A stretch of 64,000 nt of DNA from CADEDH01 sp963732695. Lineage in GTDB: Bacteria > Actinomycetota > Acidimicrobiia > Acidimicrobiales > SZUA-35. The position numbers and the translations under genes are program-made. Shown one piece after another: positions 1 through 8,648 of this stretch; position 1 is the first letter of the stretch; every line of letters starts with the position of its first letter. The notes under the pieces are model-generated. The model had not been told where the DNA came from and did not search any database. It was given only the letters and a program-made list of their open reading frames with translations. The DNA lies in the NCBI GenBank assembly GCA_963732695.1, contig CAVTAP010000013.1, positions 186,001 through 250,000 on the forward strand, written 5' to 3'.

Positions 1-297
1 GCCGGCGCCATGCTCACCCGCAAGCTCGACGACGAACTGGTGGGCCGTCTGGGCGCGGCCCGCCTGGCCGAGCTGGGCGGGGCCGAGGGCCTGGTGCGTA
101 CGCCCAAGGTGGTGCACGACCTGCCCGACGAGCTGCGCCGGGCCGTGGTGGAGGCCGTCGCCAACGCGGTGGTGTGGGTGATCGTGCTGGCCATCCCGCT
201 GCTGGTGTTCGTGTGGCTGGTGGCCCTCACCGTCAAGGAGACGCCCCTCCGTACGAACTCGGCCCTGGGCGGCGGGGCCGCCACCCCTCCCGAGTAG
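1..297 (+). CDS. MFS multidrug transporter, DHA2 type, C-terminal fragment
   Basis: This is the last 98 codons of a gene that begins before the window; the frame is open from base 1. A polar stretch (a KVVHDLPDELRRAVVEAV-type helix) leads into one hydrophobic helix, then a cytoplasmic tail with the VKETPLRT motif. That ending is typical of EmrB/QacA-like drug:H+ antiporters of the 14-helix DHA2 group. The TAG stop is immediately followed by the ATG of the methyltransferase gene, so the two are probably co-transcribed. The substrate cannot be inferred. The call rests only on the C-terminal motif. Confidence 0.75.
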   Translation, partial: AGAMLTRKLDDELVGRLGAARLAELGGAEGLVRTPKVVHDLPDELRRAVVEAVANAVVWVIVLAIPLLVFVWLVALTVKETPLRTNSALGGGAATPPE

Positions 298-1467
298 ATG
301 CCGCCCGTGCCGGTTCCTGTGCCGGGGCCCGCCGCGCTGCCGGTCGGGCCTGCCGTGTCGGTGTCGGCCCCCATCGTGGGCGGTGCCGCCGACCGGGCCG
401 AAGCCGACGCCCTGCTGTCGGCCGCCGCCGATCTGGGCGTGGTCGAGGTGTCCCGGCACCCCGTCGGCCACGGCCGGTGGCTCCTCCAACTGAGCCCCGC
501 CGATCTGGTGTCGGACGACGTCACCGGTGACGGCCCCGGACACCAGATCGGGATGATGGGGGTGGCCGAAGCGGTGACGGCCCTGCGGGGGGCGGGGTTC
601 GCCGTGCTGGCCGGCCCGCCGACGGCGGCCCACGCCACCGTGTGGGGTCGGCGCAACGGCCCGTCCTGGTTCGCCCCCGGGGCCTGCGTGTGCTTCCCGT
701 GGTCGCCGGTCGACCGGGCGGCGGCCCGGCTGACGGTGGAGATCGACCCCGGCGCCGGGTTCGGGGCCGGCGGCCATCCCACCACGCTGGGGCTGCTGGC
801 CGGCCTCGTCGACCCGAAGGTGGTCGGCGGCGGCCCCGCTGACCTGGACGGTTGGGTCGGCGGCGCCCCCGCTGACCTGGACGGTTGGGTCGGCCTGGCT
901 GACCTGACCGGGCGCCGGGTGCTCGACGTCGGCTGCGGGACCGGCGTGCTGGCCGTCACCGCCGCCCTCCGGGGGGCAGGCCCGGTGGACGCCCTCGACA
1001 TCGCCCCCGCCGCCCTGGCCGCCACCCGGGCCAACGCCGCCCGCAACCGGGTGGCCGACCGGGTGCGCCTGGTCGACGCCGACCTGGCCCGCTGCCCCGG
1101 CCCCTACGACCTGGTGTTGGCGAACATCCACGCCGACGTGCTCACGGCCATGGCCGCCGACCTGCGCCGTCTCGTCGCCCGCCCTGGCGCCCCCATGGGG
1201 GCCGGCGGGCCGCCCGACTACCGGGCGGAGCCCGAACCCGCCGCCGACCGGGCGGCCGAGCCCGGGGCCCGGGGTGAGCCGCCGCGTCCACCGGCGCCGC
1301 CGCCCCGCCCCGCGGTGGGTCCCGGCCCCCGGGGGCCCGGGGGCCTCCTCGGCGTGAGCGGCCTGTCGGTGGCCCAGGTGTCGCGCCTGGAGGCGGCGCT
1401 GGCCCCGTTGCGCACGGTCCACCGCCACCACCTCGACGACTGGGTGACGCTCTGGCTCCGCTGGTGA
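298..1467 (+). CDS. prmA: PrmA-like (ribosomal protein L11) methyltransferase with insertions
   Basis: PrmA enzymes are SAM-dependent methyltransferases that trimethylate ribosomal protein L11. Family marks seen here are the pre-SAM stretch IDPGAGFGAGGHPTT, the SAM loop LDVGCGTGVL near residue 207, and NIHADVL near residue 275, which matches the NI-A-L signature. The C-terminal DDW-LWL ending also fits. Two parts are unusual. A 24-bp direct repeat (838-861 and 871-894, period 33 bp) duplicates an ADLDGWVG segment just before the SAM loop. About 60 Pro/Gly/Ala-rich residues (around 300-350) interrupt the last part of the fold. The ATG directly abuts the upstream stop. The fold call is firm; the target protein is inferred from family membership. 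Confidence 0.8.
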   Translation: MPPVPVPVPGPAALPVGPAVSVSAPIVGGAADRAEADALLSAAADLGVVEVSRHPVGHGRWLLQLSPADLVSDDVTGDGPGHQIGMMGVAEAVTALRGAGFAVLAGPPTAAHATVWGRRNGPSWFAPGACVCFPWSPVDRAAARLTVEIDPGAGFGAGGHPTTLGLLAGLVDPKVVGGGPADLDGWVGGAPADLDGWVGLADLTGRRVLDVGCGTGVLAVTAALRGAGPVDALDIAPAALAATRANAARNRVADRVRLVDADLARCPGPYDLVLANIHADVLTAMAADLRRLVARPGAPMGAGGPPDYRAEPEPAADRAAEPGARGEPPRPPAPPPRPAVGPGPRGPGGLLGVSGLSVAQVSRLEAALAPLRTVHRHHLDDWVTLWLRW

Positions 1468-1961
1468 GGCCGGGGATTGGGGCTGTTCCACCACCATGGC
1501 ACCACCGGGCCCGGATTGGGATCGGCCAGCGGGCCCGGCTCGGGGCGAGGGCGGAGGACGGCTGGCGGGCGCACCGGCCGCAACAACGTCATCCCGATGG
1601 CCCAGGCCAGGCCGGCGCCCGGGGCCGGGGCGGCCACCGCCACCACACCGAGGCCCGACACCCCGGCCCGCAGGGCCAGGGTCACGAAGGCCGTGCTCAG
1701 GGTGGCGGCGGCGCAGGCCACCGAACCGAACAGGAGCACCCGGGTCAGCTGCTCGGCATCGGTGCGAGGTCGCCCGTCGCTCCGCCAGCCGCCCGGGGAC
1801 CGGCGCCGGGCGGGGCCCAGGCGCCCCGGCTGAATGGGACGGGCCGGCTGGAGCCGGCGCCGCCGCTCAGGGCTCGGCCGGTTGGCAGGGCTCAGCCGGT
1901 TGGCAGGGCTCAGCCGTTGGGACGGGCTGTGCTGTTGGGGAGGGCTCGGCGGAGGGACCAT
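1218..1961 (-). CDS. Small membrane protein with Pro-rich termini (hypothetical)
   Basis: A 247-residue protein I do not recognise. The N-terminal third is Pro/Arg/Ser-rich and contains an RLSPAN repeat encoded by 18-bp tandem DNA repeats near 1875-1915. Two closely spaced hydrophobic helices follow (around residues 73-93 and 98-120), then a Pro-rich tail. The start lies 4 nt beyond the stop of the peptidoglycan hydrolase gene, which argues for a real second gene of that operon. The last ~250 nt run antisense to the 3' end of the PrmA-like gene, including its low-complexity insertion, so the true 3' end is uncertain. Confidence 0.45.
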   Translation of the reverse strand: MVPPPSPPQQHSPSQRLSPANRLSPANRPSPERRRRLQPARPIQPGRLGPARRRSPGGWRSDGRPRTDAEQLTRVLLFGSVACAAATLSTAFVTLALRAGVSGLGVVAVAAPAPGAGLAWAIGMTLLRPVRPPAVLRPRPEPGPLADPNPGPVVPWWWNSPNPRPHQRSQSVTQSSRWWRWTVRNGASAASRRDTWATDRPLTPRRPPGPRGPGPTAGRGGGAGGRGGSPRAPGSAARSAAGSGSAR

Positions 1962-1965
1962 CCGC

Positions 1966-3196
1966 TCAACCGAGAGCGAAGATCCGGGGGGTGGGAGCCC
2001 CTGCGCCGAGCGGGAGGTTGGCGTCCGGTCCGTCGTGGCCGGAGGTTATCGCAAGGTGGACAGCCAGGCCCTGGCGGGTACCTATCGTGGCGAACAGGCC
2101 GAGGGCCGCCACCTCCTCCCCGGTGAGCACGGGGTTGGCCACGTCGACGGCCAGCCCGGCGGTGTGCTCGCCCACCGCCCGCCGCAAAGGGTGGGTGGGG
2201 TGGGTGAGGTGCACCGGGTGGGCGCGTGCGTGGGCCGGATCGCCGGGTGGCCGGTACCCCACGCCCACCCGAACCGGCTGGCCGGTCGCCTCCCGGTACC
2301 GCTCCAGCGCCACCAGGAGGCGTCGGTCGACCCGGATGGCGTGGTTGGTGAGCGTCAGGTGGGGGCCGCCCAGCGCCCGGAACTCCCGGAACCGGAAGTG
2401 GGGGGAGGCCAGGCCGCCGGCGGCGGCGCTGGTGCGCAGGGCGTCGAGGGTGGCCTGGTCGGGCCACGCACCCACCGCCGGCTCGTCGAAGAGATCTTCG
2501 GGCCAGATCTTCCAGGGCCAGATCTTCCAGGGCATAGCCGGTCTGGAAGTCCTCCACCGCCCGACGGGTCATCGAGCCGAGGATCCCGTCGGTCCCGACC
2601 GGCCAGCCACAGGACCGCAGCCACCGCTGTATGTCGCGGACCTGCGGCTTGGCCGGTGCGGGCGGTAGCTCCCGGCGCAGGGCCGAGGCGAACGACCGGG
2701 CGTACCCGGCCACCACCCCCGCCCGGTCGCGCCGGGGCACCGTGCGGCGGGCCCCCACGTAGTCGGCCCGGACATCGTTGACGAACTCGGGCAACGACCG
2801 GCCGGTGAAGCGACCGAAGGTCACCCCCTGTACCAGTATGTCGGCCGCCACTTCCGGCGTCTGGACCAGCTCGGGGCACTCCACCAGGGGTAGGTCGAGG
2901 TGGCGGGCCCAGTGGCTGTAGGCCCGGCGGCCGACGATCGGCACGTAGCCCCGTCCCCGGAACCGGGGGCCGTCGCCCTCCTCGATGTTGCCCAGCTCGG
3001 CCCGGCCCTCCCAGCCCCAACCGCTGGCCGGGTCGACCAGGCGGAGACCCAGGCGGGACTCGTGGTGGGCCAATGCCAGCACGTAGGCCGTCTGGGGGGT
3101 GCTGAGGCCGTGGCGTTGGCTGGTGACCAGCAACTGGCTGAGGTGAGGAGCGGCGTCGGCGTGGGTGCTGACCGCTCGCAACAGCTCGGACGTCAT
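1966..3196 (-). pseudogene. Peptidoglycan hydrolase: GH19/lysozyme-like + PG-binding + M15 peptidase, frameshifted
   Basis: The first 220 codons (from 3196, with a GGAGGAGG Shine-Dalgarno) encode a chitinase/lysozyme-like domain with AHHESR and FRGRGYVP motifs, then a PG-binding repeat (IQRWLRSCGWPVGTDGILG). The frame is then lost. The next reading frame carries an M15 zinc D-Ala-D-Ala carboxypeptidase-like domain: RFREF, a GYR motif, GEHTAGLAVDVANP and LAVHL supply the usual His/Asp/His metal ligands. The break falls in 15-bp repeats at 2490-2532. Restoring two bases in the degenerate third copy gives one continuous protein of about 410 residues. No signal peptide is seen. It could be an endolysin-like enzyme, a decayed gene or a read error. 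Confidence 0.7.
2490..2532. repeat. 15-bp tandem repeat with a 2-nt deletion at a frameshift
   Basis: Two exact copies of CCAGATCTTCCAGGG lie at 2503-2517 and 2518-2532. A third, degenerate copy at 2490-2502 lacks the central CA. On the minus strand the two intact copies encode LEDLA LEDLA. Adding the missing two bases gives a third LEDL and joins the PG-binding and M15 domains in one frame. The unit is a multiple of three, so changes in copy number alone would not cause the break. Confidence 0.85.
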
Positions 3197-3313
3197 CTCG
3201 CTCTCCTCCTCCTCCGCTCCGGTCGACCGGGTGCCGGTCGGATGGTGCTGATGCCGGATCTACGTCACGGCTCCACCATTGTGGAACAGGGCTATGACAT
3301 CTTGTTCGGGAAT

Positions 3314-4120
3314 TTAGACGTGCCCGCCCTGGCCCCCGTCCACGGAGATGGCGGCCCCGTTCACGTACGACGCCGCCGGCGAGCACAGGAAGGCGATCAC
3401 GGCCGCCACCTCGTCGGCCGTGCCGTAGCGGCCCACCGGCACCGTCTGGCCGTTGCGCTCCAGCACGGCGTCGGCCGTTGTGCCCGAGGCCTGGGCCACC
3501 TCGCCCGCCGCCCGGTCCCACATGGCGGTGTGGATGAGGCCGGGCAGCACCGAGTTCACCAGCACCCCGTCGCCGCCGTACTTGCCGGCCAGGGCCTTGC
3601 CGGTGGCCACCAGGGCCGCCTTCGAGGCCCCGTAGTCGATCAGGGCCGCCCCCGGGTAGAAGGCCGCCCCGCTGGCCACCATCACCACCCGACCCCACCG
3701 CTGGGATCGCATGTGGGGCAGGCACCGCCGGGTGCAGCGCACGGCCGAGAGCAGGTTCAGCTCCAGCAGGCTCAGCCAGTCGTCGTCGCTCATGTAGAGG
3801 AAGTTGCGCGAGGGCGACGCCCCCACGTTGTTGACCAGGATCTCGGCCGGGCCCTGACCGGCCTCGGCGGCGGCCAGGAACGCCTCGACGGCGGCCCCGT
3901 CGCCCATGTCGGCCTCGTAACCCCGAACGGCGCCCGGTGACGCCGTGCCGGGGGCGGCCGTCGGCTGGTAGGCGGCCAGCTCGGCCACCGCCTCGGGCGA
4001 GCGGGCGCAGAAGGCCACATCGGCCCCGTGGTCGGCCAGAAGGCGCACCACGGCCGCCCCGATTCCGAGGCTGGCCCCCGTCACCACGGCCCGCCGGCCG
4101 CTCAGATCCAGATCGATCAT
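3314..4120 (-). CDS. SDR family oxidoreductase
   Basis: A 268-residue classical short-chain dehydrogenase/reductase, probably NAD(P)H-dependent. It has the TGASLGIG nucleotide-binding loop near residue 14, NNVG (a variant of NNAG) near 95, a catalytic Ser in the VASGAAF strand, and YGASK as the Tyr-x-x-x-Lys pair. The SVDGGQGGH C-terminus is typical of FabG-like members. A GGGGGAG ribosome site sits 6 nt before the ATG. The 117 nt upstream of the cell-wall hydrolase and the 127 nt before tpx show no operon partner. The substrate is unknown. Confidence 0.88.
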   Translation of the reverse strand: MIDLDLSGRRAVVTGASLGIGAAVVRLLADHGADVAFCARSPEAVAELAAYQPTAAPGTASPGAVRGYEADMGDGAAVEAFLAAAEAGQGPAEILVNNVGASPSRNFLYMSDDDWLSLLELNLLSAVRCTRRCLPHMRSQRWGRVVMVASGAAFYPGAALIDYGASKAALVATGKALAGKYGGDGVLVNSVLPGLIHTAMWDRAAGEVAQASGTTADAVLERNGQTVPVGRYGTADEVAAVIAFLCSPAASYVNGAAISVDGGQGGHV

Positions 4121-4247
4121 GGCGTCTCCCCCCAGGAACAGCAGATCCCGGCGGGCCGTGGGGGCCCACCGGGATCGAGACTACTCAGCGGATGGCCGCC
4201 AGATCAGGCCGGCGCCGATCGGTACGGCGCCGATCAACCCGGACCGA

Positions 4248-4748
4248 TCAGCCCAGCGCGGCGAGGGCGGCGTCGTAGTTCGGCTCCTGGGCGATCTCCG
4301 ACACCAGCTCGGTGTAGGCCACCTGACCGGAGCCGTCGATCACCACGACGGCCCGGGCGCACAGCCCGGCCAGCGGACCGTCGACCATGCCCACGCCGTA
4401 GTTCGTGAGGAACTCAGGGTTCTTGAAGGTGGAGGCGGTGGTGACGTTCTCGATGCCCTCGGCCCCGCAGAAGCGGCCCTGGGCGAAGGGAAGGTCGGCC
4501 GAGACGCACACCACGGCGGTGTTGTCGAGGCCGGCGGCCCGCTCGTTGAAGGTGCGGACGCTGGTGGCACAGGTAGCGGTGTCGATCGACGGGAAGATGT
4601 TCAGCACCACGCTCTTGCCGGCCAGGTCGCCGTTGGAGATGGAGCTGAGGTCCTTCTTGGTGAGCGTGAAGGCGGGAGCCTGGGCCCCGACGGAGGGCAG
4701 GTCGCCGCTGGTGTTCACCGGGTTACCCCGGAGGGCAGTCTGAGCCAT
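4248..4748 (-). CDS. tpx: Thiol peroxidase (atypical 2-Cys peroxiredoxin)
   Basis: A 166-residue protein of the usual Tpx length. It reduces hydroperoxides with thioredoxin as electron donor in the cytoplasm. The peroxidatic motif SIDTATCATSVRTF (Cys near residue 60) and the resolving Cys in DLPFAQGRFCG (near 94) are both present. The opening TALRGNPVNTSGDLPSVGAQAPAF is characteristic of Tpx. A GGAG lies about 9 nt before the ATG. It stands alone on the minus strand between the SDR and the DHA2 exporter. Confidence 0.95.
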   Translation of the reverse strand: MAQTALRGNPVNTSGDLPSVGAQAPAFTLTKKDLSSISNGDLAGKSVVLNIFPSIDTATCATSVRTFNERAAGLDNTAVVCVSADLPFAQGRFCGAEGIENVTTASTFKNPEFLTNYGVGMVDGPLAGLCARAVVVIDGSGQVAYTELVSEIAQEPNYDAALAALG

Positions 4749-4828
4749 TGGGTCGTATCTCCTCGATCGCCGCGAATGATGGAGTGGTTCGCTGCAAACC
4801 CTACCGTTCGCCCCTCGTCAGGCCACCC

Positions 4829-4890
4829 TACTGATGGCCGGCCCGCCGGCTACTGATGGCCGGGCCGCCGGCTACTGATGGCCGGCCCGG
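4829..4890. repeat. 22-bp tandem repeat over the 3' end of the exporter gene
   Basis: The unit TACTGATGGCCGGCCCGCCG plus GC occurs at 4829-4850, at 4851-4872 with one change, and partially at 4873-4890. The innermost copy contains the last codons (Gly-His-Gln) and TAG stop of the exporter gene. The outer copies repeat the same coding end downstream of the stop. It looks like local slippage duplication of the gene terminus and has no obvious function. Confidence 0.8.
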
Positions 4891-6434
4891 GCCGGGAGGG
4901 CGAAGGCCACGATCACGGCGGCCACCGCCGCCACCCCGGCCGCCACCAGCGAGGCGGCGGCGAACCCGTCGAGGAAGGCCTGGCTCACCTCGGCCAGGTA
5001 GGCCGGGGCCTGGCCGCCGAGCTGGGGGGCCACGGCGGCCGCCGCCCCCACCGATTCCTCGGTGGCACCCCGGGCCGCCTCCGGCAGGCGCGACACCACC
5101 GGCCCCGAGGCCAGGGCACCCACGTACACCGAGTTGAACACGCTGCCCAGCACGGCCACCCCCAGCGTGCCGCCCAGCTCCCGGGTGGTGTCGTTCACGG
5201 CCGAGCCCACCCCGGCCTTGTCGGCGCTGAGCGACCCCATGATCGACTCGGTGGCGGGGGCGGTGGTCAGCCCGAGGCCAGCGCCCAGCAGCAGCATCTG
5301 GCCCACGATCTCGGTGTACGGGGTGACGGCCGAGCCGGTGGATATCCAGGCGAAGGCCACCGCCATCAGGCCCAGCCCGGAAGCCACCACCTTGGTGGTC
5401 CCCAGCCCCCGCACCACGAAGGGGGCCGCCACCGACGCCGCGGCGATGGCCAGCGCCACCGGCAGGGTGCGCAGCCCGGCCTCCAGCGGGTCATAGCGCC
5501 GCACCAGCTGGAAGTACTGGGTGACGAGGAACACGAAGCCGAACAGGGCGAAGAAAGCGGCGGTCACGGCTCCGCTGGCGGCGCTGAAGCGGCGGTTGGC
5601 GAAGATCCGCACCGGCAGCATGGGCTCCGCCACCCGACGCTCCCACCACACGAAGGCGGCCAGGAAGGCGGCGGCCACGGTGAACCCGGCGGCCGTGGTG
5701 ACGGTGAGCCAGCCCCACTCGGGAGCCTCGATGATCGTGAACACGAGGCTCACGATGGCGGCGATCGACAGCACCAGGCCTCCCTTGTCGAGCGCTGGCG
5801 CCTCGGCGTCACGGGAGTTGGGCACGATGGCCAGAGCGGCCACGATGGCCACGATCACCACCGGCACGTTGACGAAGAAGACCGAGCCCCACCAGAAGTG
5901 CTCGAGCAGCCAGCCTCCGGCGATGGGCCCGGTAGCCACGGCCAGGCCGCTCACCCCGCTCCAGATGCCGATGGCGGCCGCCCGCTCCCGAGGGTCGGTG
6001 AAGGTGTTGGTGAGGATGGCCAGGGTGGTGGGGAACACCATGGCGGCGCCGATGCCCATGAGGGCCCGGGCCCCGATCAGGGTTCCGGCACTGCCCATGG
6101 AGCCGGCCAGCGCCGACGTGAGGCCGAAGACGGCCAGCCCCGCCACCAGCAGGGGCTTGCGCCCGTAGCGGTCGCCCAGGCCGCCGGCGGCCAGGAGCAG
6201 CCCGGCGAACACCACGAGGTAGGCGTCCACGATCCACTGGAGCTGCCGGGTGGTGGCGTCGAGCTCCCGGGCCAGGGAGGGGAGGGCGACGTTGACGATC
6301 GTTCCGTCCACCACCGTGATGAACACGGTGAGGGCCAGGACGGCCAGCACGGCCCACCGCCGGGGATGACCGGCTGCTCCGCCGGGCGGCGGGCCGTGGT
6401 GGGCAGAGCGTGGGGGAGCGAGTGTGCCAGCCAT
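4872..6434 (-). CDS. DHA2 family MFS drug:H+ antiporter
   Basis: A 520-residue inner-membrane exporter with about 14 hydrophobic helices. Motifs of the EmrB/QacA group are visible: FITVVDGTIVNVALP in helix 1 (motif D1), GGLGDRYGRKPLL in the first cytoplasmic loop (motif A), and a GxxxGPxxGG-type motif C (ATGPIAGGWLLEHFWWGSVFFVNVP). It probably exports hydrophobic drugs or metabolites. It is transcribed divergently from a TetR regulator across 127 bp with repeated palindromes, so induction by the exported compound is likely. The TAG stop lies inside a 22-bp tandem repeat. Confidence 0.92.
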   Translation of the reverse strand: MAGTLAPPRSAHHGPPPGGAAGHPRRWAVLAVLALTVFITVVDGTIVNVALPSLARELDATTRQLQWIVDAYLVVFAGLLLAAGGLGDRYGRKPLLVAGLAVFGLTSALAGSMGSAGTLIGARALMGIGAAMVFPTTLAILTNTFTDPRERAAAIGIWSGVSGLAVATGPIAGGWLLEHFWWGSVFFVNVPVVIVAIVAALAIVPNSRDAEAPALDKGGLVLSIAAIVSLVFTIIEAPEWGWLTVTTAAGFTVAAAFLAAFVWWERRVAEPMLPVRIFANRRFSAASGAVTAAFFALFGFVFLVTQYFQLVRRYDPLEAGLRTLPVALAIAAASVAAPFVVRGLGTTKVVASGLGLMAVAFAWISTGSAVTPYTEIVGQMLLLGAGLGLTTAPATESIMGSLSADKAGVGSAVNDTTRELGGTLGVAVLGSVFNSVYVGALASGPVVSRLPEAARGATEESVGAAAAVAPQLGGQAPAYLAEVSQAFLDGFAAASLVAAGVAAVAAVIVAFALPARAGHQ

Positions 6435-6453
6435 CAGAACCTCTTTCGATCAG

Positions 6454-6498
6454 TACTTGTCAACGTAAAGTTGGCATTGGCAAGTTGTCAACGAAAAG
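6454..6498. promoter_or_regulatory. Candidate TetR operators between exporter and repressor
   Basis: Two similar sites lie 28 bp apart in the divergent intergenic region: ACTTGTCAACGTAAAG (6455-6470) and AGTTGTCAACGAAAAG (6483-6498). Each contains a CAAC/GTTG element, and GTTGTCAAC in the second is an exact palindrome about its central T. The region is much more AT-rich than its surroundings. Repression of both genes by the adjacent TetR protein is inferred from arrangement alone. Confidence 0.55.
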
Positions 6499-6561
6499 AT
6501 TTCGTAATCGGAGGATTTCCCCCTCCTGATCAGGTCCCTTTCGGGGACATACTTGTGTCTG

Positions 6562-7218
6562 ATGTCAGGTGACGATTCCGAAGCCTCCAGCCGCTATCAC
6601 CATGGCGATCTGCCGCGGGCGCTCAAGGCCGCCGCCGTGGAGCTGATCACCGAGAAGGGCGCGGCCGGGTTCTCCCTCCGGGAGGTGGCCCGCCGGGCCG
6701 GGGTGTCGCACGCCGCCCCCACCCACCACTTCGGCGACAGTGCCGGGTTGCTCACCGCCCTGGCCGAGGAGGGGTTCCGCTACCTGCACATTGCGCTCGT
6801 CGAGTCGGCCGAAGGCGCGCCATCGGCCGCCGAGCGCCTCGTGGGCATCGCCCGGGCCTATGTTTCGGTGGCCCACGACCACCCGGCCCATTGCGCCGTG
6901 ATGTTCCGGGCCGACCTCATCCGCCGCGACGACCCCGGCTGCCGGGAGTGGGGCGACAAGGCCTATCAGGAGCTGGCGTCGGGGTTGGAAGCGCTACGGG
7001 ACGAGGAGGGCTCGGACCTCGACGTCGAAGAGGCGGCCGGGCTGTGCTGGTCCACCATGCAGGGGCTGGTGGTGCTGTACCCGGGGATGGTGGAGCGGGA
7101 GATCAAGCACGCCGCCGCGGCAGGCGCCACCGAGCACGTGCCCGAGAGCATCGAGGACCGGGCCGAGCGCTACGGCCGCCTGCTCCTGATCGGGCTCAGC
7201 CGATCCCGAGGAGCTTGA
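6562..7218 (+). CDS. TetR/AcrR family transcriptional regulator
   Basis: A 218-residue repressor-type protein. The N-terminal helix-turn-helix is clear (YHHGDLPRALKAAAVELI, then GFSLREVARRAGVSHAAPTHHF, residues ~12-55). The ligand-binding half resembles TetR_C-type domains. I chose the ATG at 6562; a TTG three codons earlier is possible and neither has a strong ribosome site. The gene diverges from the DHA2 exporter and its 3' end overlaps the convergent MgtE-like gene by 23 nt. Control of the exporter is the likely role. Confidence 0.9.
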   Translation: MSGDDSEASSRYHHGDLPRALKAAAVELITEKGAAGFSLREVARRAGVSHAAPTHHFGDSAGLLTALAEEGFRYLHIALVESAEGAPSAAERLVGIARAYVSVAHDHPAHCAVMFRADLIRRDDPGCREWGDKAYQELASGLEALRDEEGSDLDVEEAAGLCWSTMQGLVVLYPGMVEREIKHAAAAGATEHVPESIEDRAERYGRLLLIGLSRSRGA

Positions 7219-8518
7219 CCGCCGCGATCAGAGCGGCCGCCCCCACGAAGTCGACGGTGGAGGTCACCAGCGGCACCCCCACCGTGTCGGGGTCGGCCCG
7301 GAAGCGCACGGCGGCGATCGTGCCGAAGTACGCCAGGGCCAGCACGAACACCACGGCCCCGACCGCCCCCATCAGCGACACGGCCATCATGGACAGCACC
7401 CCGGGTGTGGGTTTGCCCAGCAGGCGGGCCGTGAGATCGGCCCCCAGCCCGTTGAAGCAGTAGACGGGCACGGCCAGCACGGCGAGCAGCCGCATGCCTT
7501 CCCGCACCGCCCGCTCCGGCCGCCATCCGGGCGTGACCATGCCCAGGTGGAGGCTGGTGGCCAGGCTGTTCGACAGGAGGCCGCCCAGGGCGCCGGCACT
7601 CGACACGAAGGCCGGGAGCAGTACCAGCAGCGCCGGGTAGCGTTCGAACGTCTCGAGCTGGTGCTCGAGCGTGACGCCGGCCAGGCTGGACAGGACGGTG
7701 GCGAGGGCCAACACCGGGACCGAGTCGCGCATGATCTGGCGGAGCCGGGGCCGGGCCGACCACAGCCCCCGCACCCCGGCGGCCAGGGCCGCCACCGAGG
7801 CGGCGAGGGCCACGAACTCGGTGGGGAAGCTCCGCCCCACCACGAAGGTGGCGGCCCACAGGCAGGGCACGGTCACCACGTCGCCCAGGGTCGACACCGC
7901 CGGCGCCACCAGGTTGTCGAGGTCCCACCCCTGGCGCACGGCCAGGGCCACCAGCGTGAGGGTGGCCACCAGCACGATGCCCGACGCCAGCAGGCCGCCC
8001 ACCAGGGCGATCGTGGTGAGGTCGAGCACCGAGACCTGGCCCTCGACCCGGCCCACGGTGGACACGCCCTTGGCCACCAGGGCGAGAATCGGGGCCAGGG
8101 CGGCGGTGAGGAGCATGGAGCTGGCCACGTTGTCGCCCAGCACGGTGCCGGGGGCCAGCGAGGGGCGGTAGTCGCCCAGGTGGACCGAGGTGGAGATGCG
8201 GCTGCCGAGGGCGGAGAAGAGGTTGCCCCGCAGCCCGATGGCGGCCGGGACCATCACCAGCAGACCGGGGAAGTCGGTGAGGGTCTGGGTGATCGAGCCG
8301 AGCACGGCCCCCGCCACGAGGCTGGTGAGCGAGTTGAGCCCGAGGGCCACCAGGCTCTGGGCCGAGCTGCGGGCATCGGGGCCGAGCAGGGCCAGCAGGC
8401 GGCGGGGCGCGGGGGCGAGGCGTCGGGGCCGGGGGAGCCGGGAATCGAGGGCCGGTCGCCAGCCAGGACGCCAGGCCCGGAGCCGGAAGGGGGGCAGGGC
8501 ACGGCGAGCGATTGGCAA
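7196..8518 (-). CDS. MgtE/SLC41-like divalent cation transporter
   Basis: A 440-residue membrane protein with two tandem copies of the MgtE membrane domain, as in SLC41-type transporters. Repeat one holds GLRGNLFSALGSRIST and DLDNLVAPAVSTLGDVVTVP. Repeat two holds AGALGGLLSNSLATSLHLG and DPDTVGVPLVTSTVDFVGA. These match the Asp-Pro-Asp...Pro-x-x-T pore motifs that bind Mg2+. The cytoplasmic N and CBS domains of full MgtE are absent, so the usual Mg2+-sensing gate is missing. The TTG start at 8518 is the first in-frame option; the Arg-rich N-terminus suggests translation could begin later. Confidence 0.8.
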   Translation of the reverse strand: MPIARRALPPFRLRAWRPGWRPALDSRLPRPRRLAPAPRRLLALLGPDARSSAQSLVALGLNSLTSLVAGAVLGSITQTLTDFPGLLVMVPAAIGLRGNLFSALGSRISTSVHLGDYRPSLAPGTVLGDNVASSMLLTAALAPILALVAKGVSTVGRVEGQVSVLDLTTIALVGGLLASGIVLVATLTLVALAVRQGWDLDNLVAPAVSTLGDVVTVPCLWAATFVVGRSFPTEFVALAASVAALAAGVRGLWSARPRLRQIMRDSVPVLALATVLSSLAGVTLEHQLETFERYPALLVLLPAFVSSAGALGGLLSNSLATSLHLGMVTPGWRPERAVREGMRLLAVLAVPVYCFNGLGADLTARLLGKPTPGVLSMMAVSLMGAVGAVVFVLALAYFGTIAAVRFRADPDTVGVPLVTSTVDFVGAAALIAAVKLLGIG

Positions 8519-8648
8519 TTCTGCCCGAAAAGAGGAGCGGCCCGGTCCCGATCGCTAGCATCCCGCCTGCGTCGACAGCGATCTGCAACGATGTCGACCG
8601 ATAGCGCCTAGTAAACCGGGCGGCTGAAGAGGGGAGAGGGCCTCCATC

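Noticed and set aside
2355..4169. A 604-codon minus-strand frame across the hydrolase and SDR genes
   Set aside because: It overlaps two better-supported genes and encodes Arg/Pro-rich sequence.
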